Assembly: GCA_001683845.1 (NCBI GenBank)
Contig: LXQI01000034.1
Span: 87,545-136,945, forward strand
DNA from: Erythrobacter sp. ANT-B3C2
GTDB taxonomy: Bacteria > Pseudomonadota > Alphaproteobacteria > Sphingomonadales > Sphingomonadaceae
Direction: 5' to 3'
DNA length: 49,401 nucleotides
Positions within the stretch are counted from its first letter, which is position 1; each line of letters begins with the position of its first letter. This document shows, piece by piece, positions 46,853 to 49,401 of the stretch. The translations under genes were made by a program, and so were the position numbers. The notes under the pieces were generated by a model. It saw only the letters and a list, made by a program, of their open reading frames with translations. It searched no databases and had not been told where the DNA came from.

Positions 46853-48081
46853 GCTCGCTCGCTCCCGGCGTCCATCGCCGCGAAGCCCCTTTCCAGATCC
46901 TCGATCAGGTCGGCTGGATCCTCCAGCCCGATCGACAGGCGGATGGCGATCCGGTCGGCCCGGTTCCAGCCGGCAGGTGGCCAGGCGCTGGCCGAGCGGC
47001 TGCGGGCAGGGTCGAACGGGATGGCAAGGCTTTCGTAGCCGCCCCAACTGAAGCCGATGCCGAACAGGCCGAGGGCATCGACCAGCCGCGTACGGTGGGC
47101 GGGCGTGCGGCCGGCGAGGACAAAGCTGAACAGCCCGCAGCCGCCGGTGAAATCGCGGAGCCACAGTGCATGCCCGGGAGCGCCGGGCAACATCGGGTTG
47201 AGCACATGCGCCACTTCAGGCCGTTCGGCGAGCCAGCGGGCGATAGCGAGTGCGCTGCTGGCCTGCCGCTCCAGCCGCAACTGCAGCGTGCGCAATCCGC
47301 GCAGGGCCAGCGCGGAATCGTCGGGCGAGACGAACTGGCCCATCAGCTGGTGGCGGGCGCGCAGGCGGGAATGGTGTAGCTCGGCGGCGGTGACCGCGCC
47401 CATCATCAGGTCCGAATGGCCGCCGACATGCTTGGTGAGCGCGTGGATCGCGACGTCGCAGCCGCGCTCCAGCACCGGGAAGTGGAGCGAGGTGGCCCAG
47501 GTGTTGTCGAGCATAGTGGTGGCACCATGCTCGCGCGCGATGGCGGCGAGCGCCGGGATGTCGGCCACTTCCAGTGTGAGGCTGCCCGGGCTTTCGAGCA
47601 GCACCGCGCGAGTGCGCTCGCAGAACAGCGATGAGAAGGCGGCAAGATCGAGCGGGTCGAAATAGCGGGTCTCGATGCCCAGCGGGCCGAGCAGCTTTTC
47701 GGCAAGGGTGCGGCTCGGCTCATAGGCATTGTCGCTCATCAGCAGCACGTCGCCGCTATCGAGCAGGCCGAGCAGGGCGCCGGCGATCGCGGCGAGGCCG
47801 CTGGGGTAGAGCAACGTGCCGGCGGCGCCGGGCTCCAGGCTGGTCAGCGCATCGGCCAGCGCCCATTGTGTGGGGGTGCCGCGGCGTCCGTAATAGAAGT
47901 GCCCGTCTTCATTCGGGCGGCCGCGAGCGAGATCGGCGCAATCGGCATAGAGATGCGTGCTGGTGCGCCAGACAGGCGGGTTGACCGCCGGGCCGGTCCA
48001 TTCGGGGCGGCGCCCGGCGGACACGAGGCGGGTAGCGGGCTGCCCCTTAGAACCGGAGCCGCTGTCGTTTGCCCCGCTCAA
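46849..48081 (-). CDS. metC: Cystathionine beta-lyase (PLP-dependent Cys/Met metabolism enzyme)
   Basis: It is 410 aa from a TTG at 48081 that overlaps the sseA stop (TTGA); an in-frame ATG at 48126 inside sseA would add 15 residues without conservation. The aspartate-transaminase-type fold shows FYYGRRGTPTQWALADAL, LYPSGLAAIAGALLGLL, MLDNTWATSLHFP and the PLP lysine in HALTKHVGGHSDLMMG. The FYYGRRGTPT form is that of the MetC group rather than the gamma-lyases. It splits cystathionine to homocysteine, fitting the nearby sulfur genes. Confidence 0.9.
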   Translation of the reverse strand: MSGANDSGSGSKGQPATRLVSAGRRPEWTGPAVNPPVWRTSTHLYADCADLARGRPNEDGHFYYGRRGTPTQWALADALTSLEPGAAGTLLYPSGLAAIAGALLGLLDSGDVLLMSDNAYEPSRTLAEKLLGPLGIETRYFDPLDLAAFSSLFCERTRAVLLESPGSLTLEVADIPALAAIAREHGATTMLDNTWATSLHFPVLERGCDVAIHALTKHVGGHSDLMMGAVTAAELHHSRLRARHQLMGQFVSPDDSALALRGLRTLQLRLERQASSALAIARWLAERPEVAHVLNPMLPGAPGHALWLRDFTGGCGLFSFVLAGRTPAHRTRLVDALGLFGIGFSWGGYESLAIPFDPARSRSASAWPPAGWNRADRIAIRLSIGLEDPADLIEDLERGFAAMDAGSERA

Positions 48082-48926
48082 ATCGGCCCCTCGCTGGCCT
48101 TGGGGGTGAGGGGATCGGCGCCCCATTCGGCCCAGCTGCCATCATACAGCGCAACGTCGGTCTTGCCGGTCAGGTGCAGCGCGAACAGCACCACCGCCGC
48201 GGTGACCCCGCTGCCGCAGGTGGTGATCACCGGCCGGTCGAGCGAAATGCCGGCCTTGGTGAAGAGGGAGCGCAGCGCGTCGAGGCTCTTGAAGTTGCCG
48301 TCCTCCCGCAGCACCGCGCTGTAGGGCAGGTTGATGGAGCCCGGGATGTGCCCGCTCTCCATGCCCTCGCGCGGTTCGGGATCGGTGCCGGCGAACCGGC
48401 CGGGGCTGCGGGCATCGACCGCCTGCTCGCGATGGTGCGCAAGATTGGCGAGGAGATCGTGCTTGCTGCGGGTGGCGAAGGCGCCGCTGCCCGGGTGCCA
48501 GACCTGCGCCTCCCGCGGCTCAGGCTGGCCGGCGGCGAGTGGGCGCTGCTCGGCCCGCCATTTGCCAAGGCCGCCATCGAGGATCGCCACCGAGGCAAAG
48601 CCGTGCAGGCGGAAGATGAACCAGGCGCGGGCGGCGGTCCTTATCGTACTGTCGTCGTACAGCACCACGCAGTCGCCCTCGCCGATGCCGAGCTGTTGCA
48701 GGCGCTCGGAGAACTGCGCTGCGGTGGGGACGGCGGCGGGGACTTCGCTGGCGGGATCGATGAAACTGCCGAGATCGAGGAAGCGGGCCCCCGGAATGTG
48801 GCCGGCGGCGAATTCGGCGGCGGTGTCGCGTCCGGTGCCGGGCAGGTGCCAGGATGCGTCGAGAATCACCAGCCGCGGGTCGTCAAGGCAGCCGGCCAGC
48901 CATTCGGAAGTCACGAGATCGTCCAT
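48078..48926 (-). CDS. sseA: 3-mercaptopyruvate sulfurtransferase (rhodanese family)
   Basis: It is 282 aa with two rhodanese domains. The N-terminal, inactive one includes ILDASWHLPGTGRD and GHIPGARFLDLG. The C-terminal one has SGHIPGSINLPYSAVL and the active loop TCGSGVTA with the catalytic cysteine; CGSGVTA is typical of mercaptopyruvate rather than thiosulfate enzymes. It transfers sulfane sulfur from 3-mercaptopyruvate to acceptors. The ATG has AGGGG upstream. The stop overlaps metC. Confidence 0.94.
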   Translation of the reverse strand: MDDLVTSEWLAGCLDDPRLVILDASWHLPGTGRDTAAEFAAGHIPGARFLDLGSFIDPASEVPAAVPTAAQFSERLQQLGIGEGDCVVLYDDSTIRTAARAWFIFRLHGFASVAILDGGLGKWRAEQRPLAAGQPEPREAQVWHPGSGAFATRSKHDLLANLAHHREQAVDARSPGRFAGTDPEPREGMESGHIPGSINLPYSAVLREDGNFKSLDALRSLFTKAGISLDRPVITTCGSGVTAAVVLFALHLTGKTDVALYDGSWAEWGADPLTPKASEGPI

Positions 48927-48970
48927 CGCCCCTGTCGGTAGCTTGTGCCGGGCGCAGGGTAAACAGTGGC

Positions 48971-49401
48971 TCAGGCGAAGGCGCGCCGTGCGAGCCTAGG
49001 GTAGATGCGCGGGCCCTGGTCCAGCCGGAAGGGTTGCAGCCCGGCGCCGGGCCGCTCGGGCGGCTGGGCAACGAGGAAGGTGCGGATGAGCGGGGGGCGG
49101 CCGGCGCTTTCCAGCCGGAAGCGGGCGAGCGGCAGCAGCAGCGCCGCTGGTCCCTGCCGGATCGGGGTGATCCGGCCGAGTGGCAGGCGCGCCTCGCCGG
49201 CAATGATGCGGCTCTCTCCGGGCTCCAGCCGCGCTATGGAAGCCAGTTGCATCGCATTTGCATCGGGGCCGGACAGCTGTTGCTCGCGCGGTACGGAGGC
49301 GTGCGCGGCGATCATATCGGCGCCGATCGAGAGCGCCTCCAGCGGCTCGGCGCCGCGATTGGTCAGCTCCAGCCGATAGGCGAGGGGGGCGTTCATCAGC
49401 G
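48971..49401 (-). CDS. Unknown protein, C-terminal part (5' end beyond the window)
   Basis: The frame is open to the right edge; the ATG at 49396 is probably internal, since the sequence starts in the middle of a beta-rich domain (LAYRLELTNRGAEPLEALSI). The visible ~142 residues include RLEPGESRIIAGEARLPLG, ALLLPLARFRLE and LQPFRLDQGPRIYPRLARR. This looks like an immunoglobulin-like protein known from sphingomonads as a hypothetical, often with an N-terminal membrane segment. The function is not known to me. Confidence 0.65.
   Translation of the reverse strand, partial: LMNAPLAYRLELTNRGAEPLEALSIGADMIAAHASVPREQQLSGPDANAMQLASIARLEPGESRIIAGEARLPLGRITPIRQGPAALLLPLARFRLESAGRPPLIRTFLVAQPPERPGAGLQPFRLDQGPRIYPRLARRAFA

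Overview
The window comes from a GC-rich alphaproteobacterium, most likely of the order Sphingomonadales (Sphingomonadaceae or Erythrobacteraceae). The reasons are the sequence character of FtsZ, the Mur enzymes and NusG, the dcw gene order, the cobA-DUF2849-cysI-DUF934-cysH cluster, and the Ti-type TraA/TraC/TraD mobilization genes. The genus cannot be fixed from the sequence alone.

Positions 1-16.8 kb hold a tightly packed dcw (division and cell wall) cluster on the plus strand: ftsI (5' end outside the window), murE, murF, mraY, murD, ftsW, murG, murC, murB, ddl, ftsQ, ftsA and ftsZ. Nearly every junction from ftsI to ftsA is a 1-8 base overlap (ATGA or GTGA), which implies translational coupling. 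Together these genes make lipid II from UDP-MurNAc, flip or polymerise it at the septum and build the Z-ring. They are followed by a TPR-SPOR protein, a YbjN-like protein, proC, a BI-1 family membrane protein and a proline-rich lipoprotein (16.9-21.7 kb).

A tRNA-Ala(CGC) gene at 21799-21874 is the integration site of a mobile element of about 16 kb (21859-37857), bounded by a 16-bp direct repeat of the tRNA 3' end. It carries an AlpA-like regulator, traD and traC, a candidate oriT, a large TraA relaxase-helicase, a DUF6118-like protein, a HigBA toxin-antitoxin pair, a full-length second-copy-type NusG, a complete type II-C CRISPR-Cas system (tracrRNA, cas9, cas1, cas2 and an array of 52 repeats) and a tyrosine integrase next to attR. 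There are no mating-pair-formation genes, so it looks like an integrative and mobilizable element with CRISPR-Cas9 as cargo.

The most interesting part is the 391-bp gap between nusG and cas9. On the minus strand it reads: 10-nt guide, degenerate CRISPR repeat, long hairpin, anti-repeat, nexus hairpin, terminator. This is the layout of a natural single-guide RNA (a long tracrRNA). Its 10-nt guide exactly matches a site 5 bp upstream of the probable cas9 -35 box, which suggests Cas9 autoregulation. The NusG paralogue converges on the same terminator and could serve as an antitermination factor for the 3.4-kb untranslated array.

Beyond attR come obgE, proB and an SDR-family gene (plus strand). 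They converge on a minus-strand block of sulfur-assimilation genes (cobA, DUF2849, cysI, DUF934, cysH), and then an MscS channel, a MetC-like enzyme, SseA and the end of an unknown protein that runs off the right edge.
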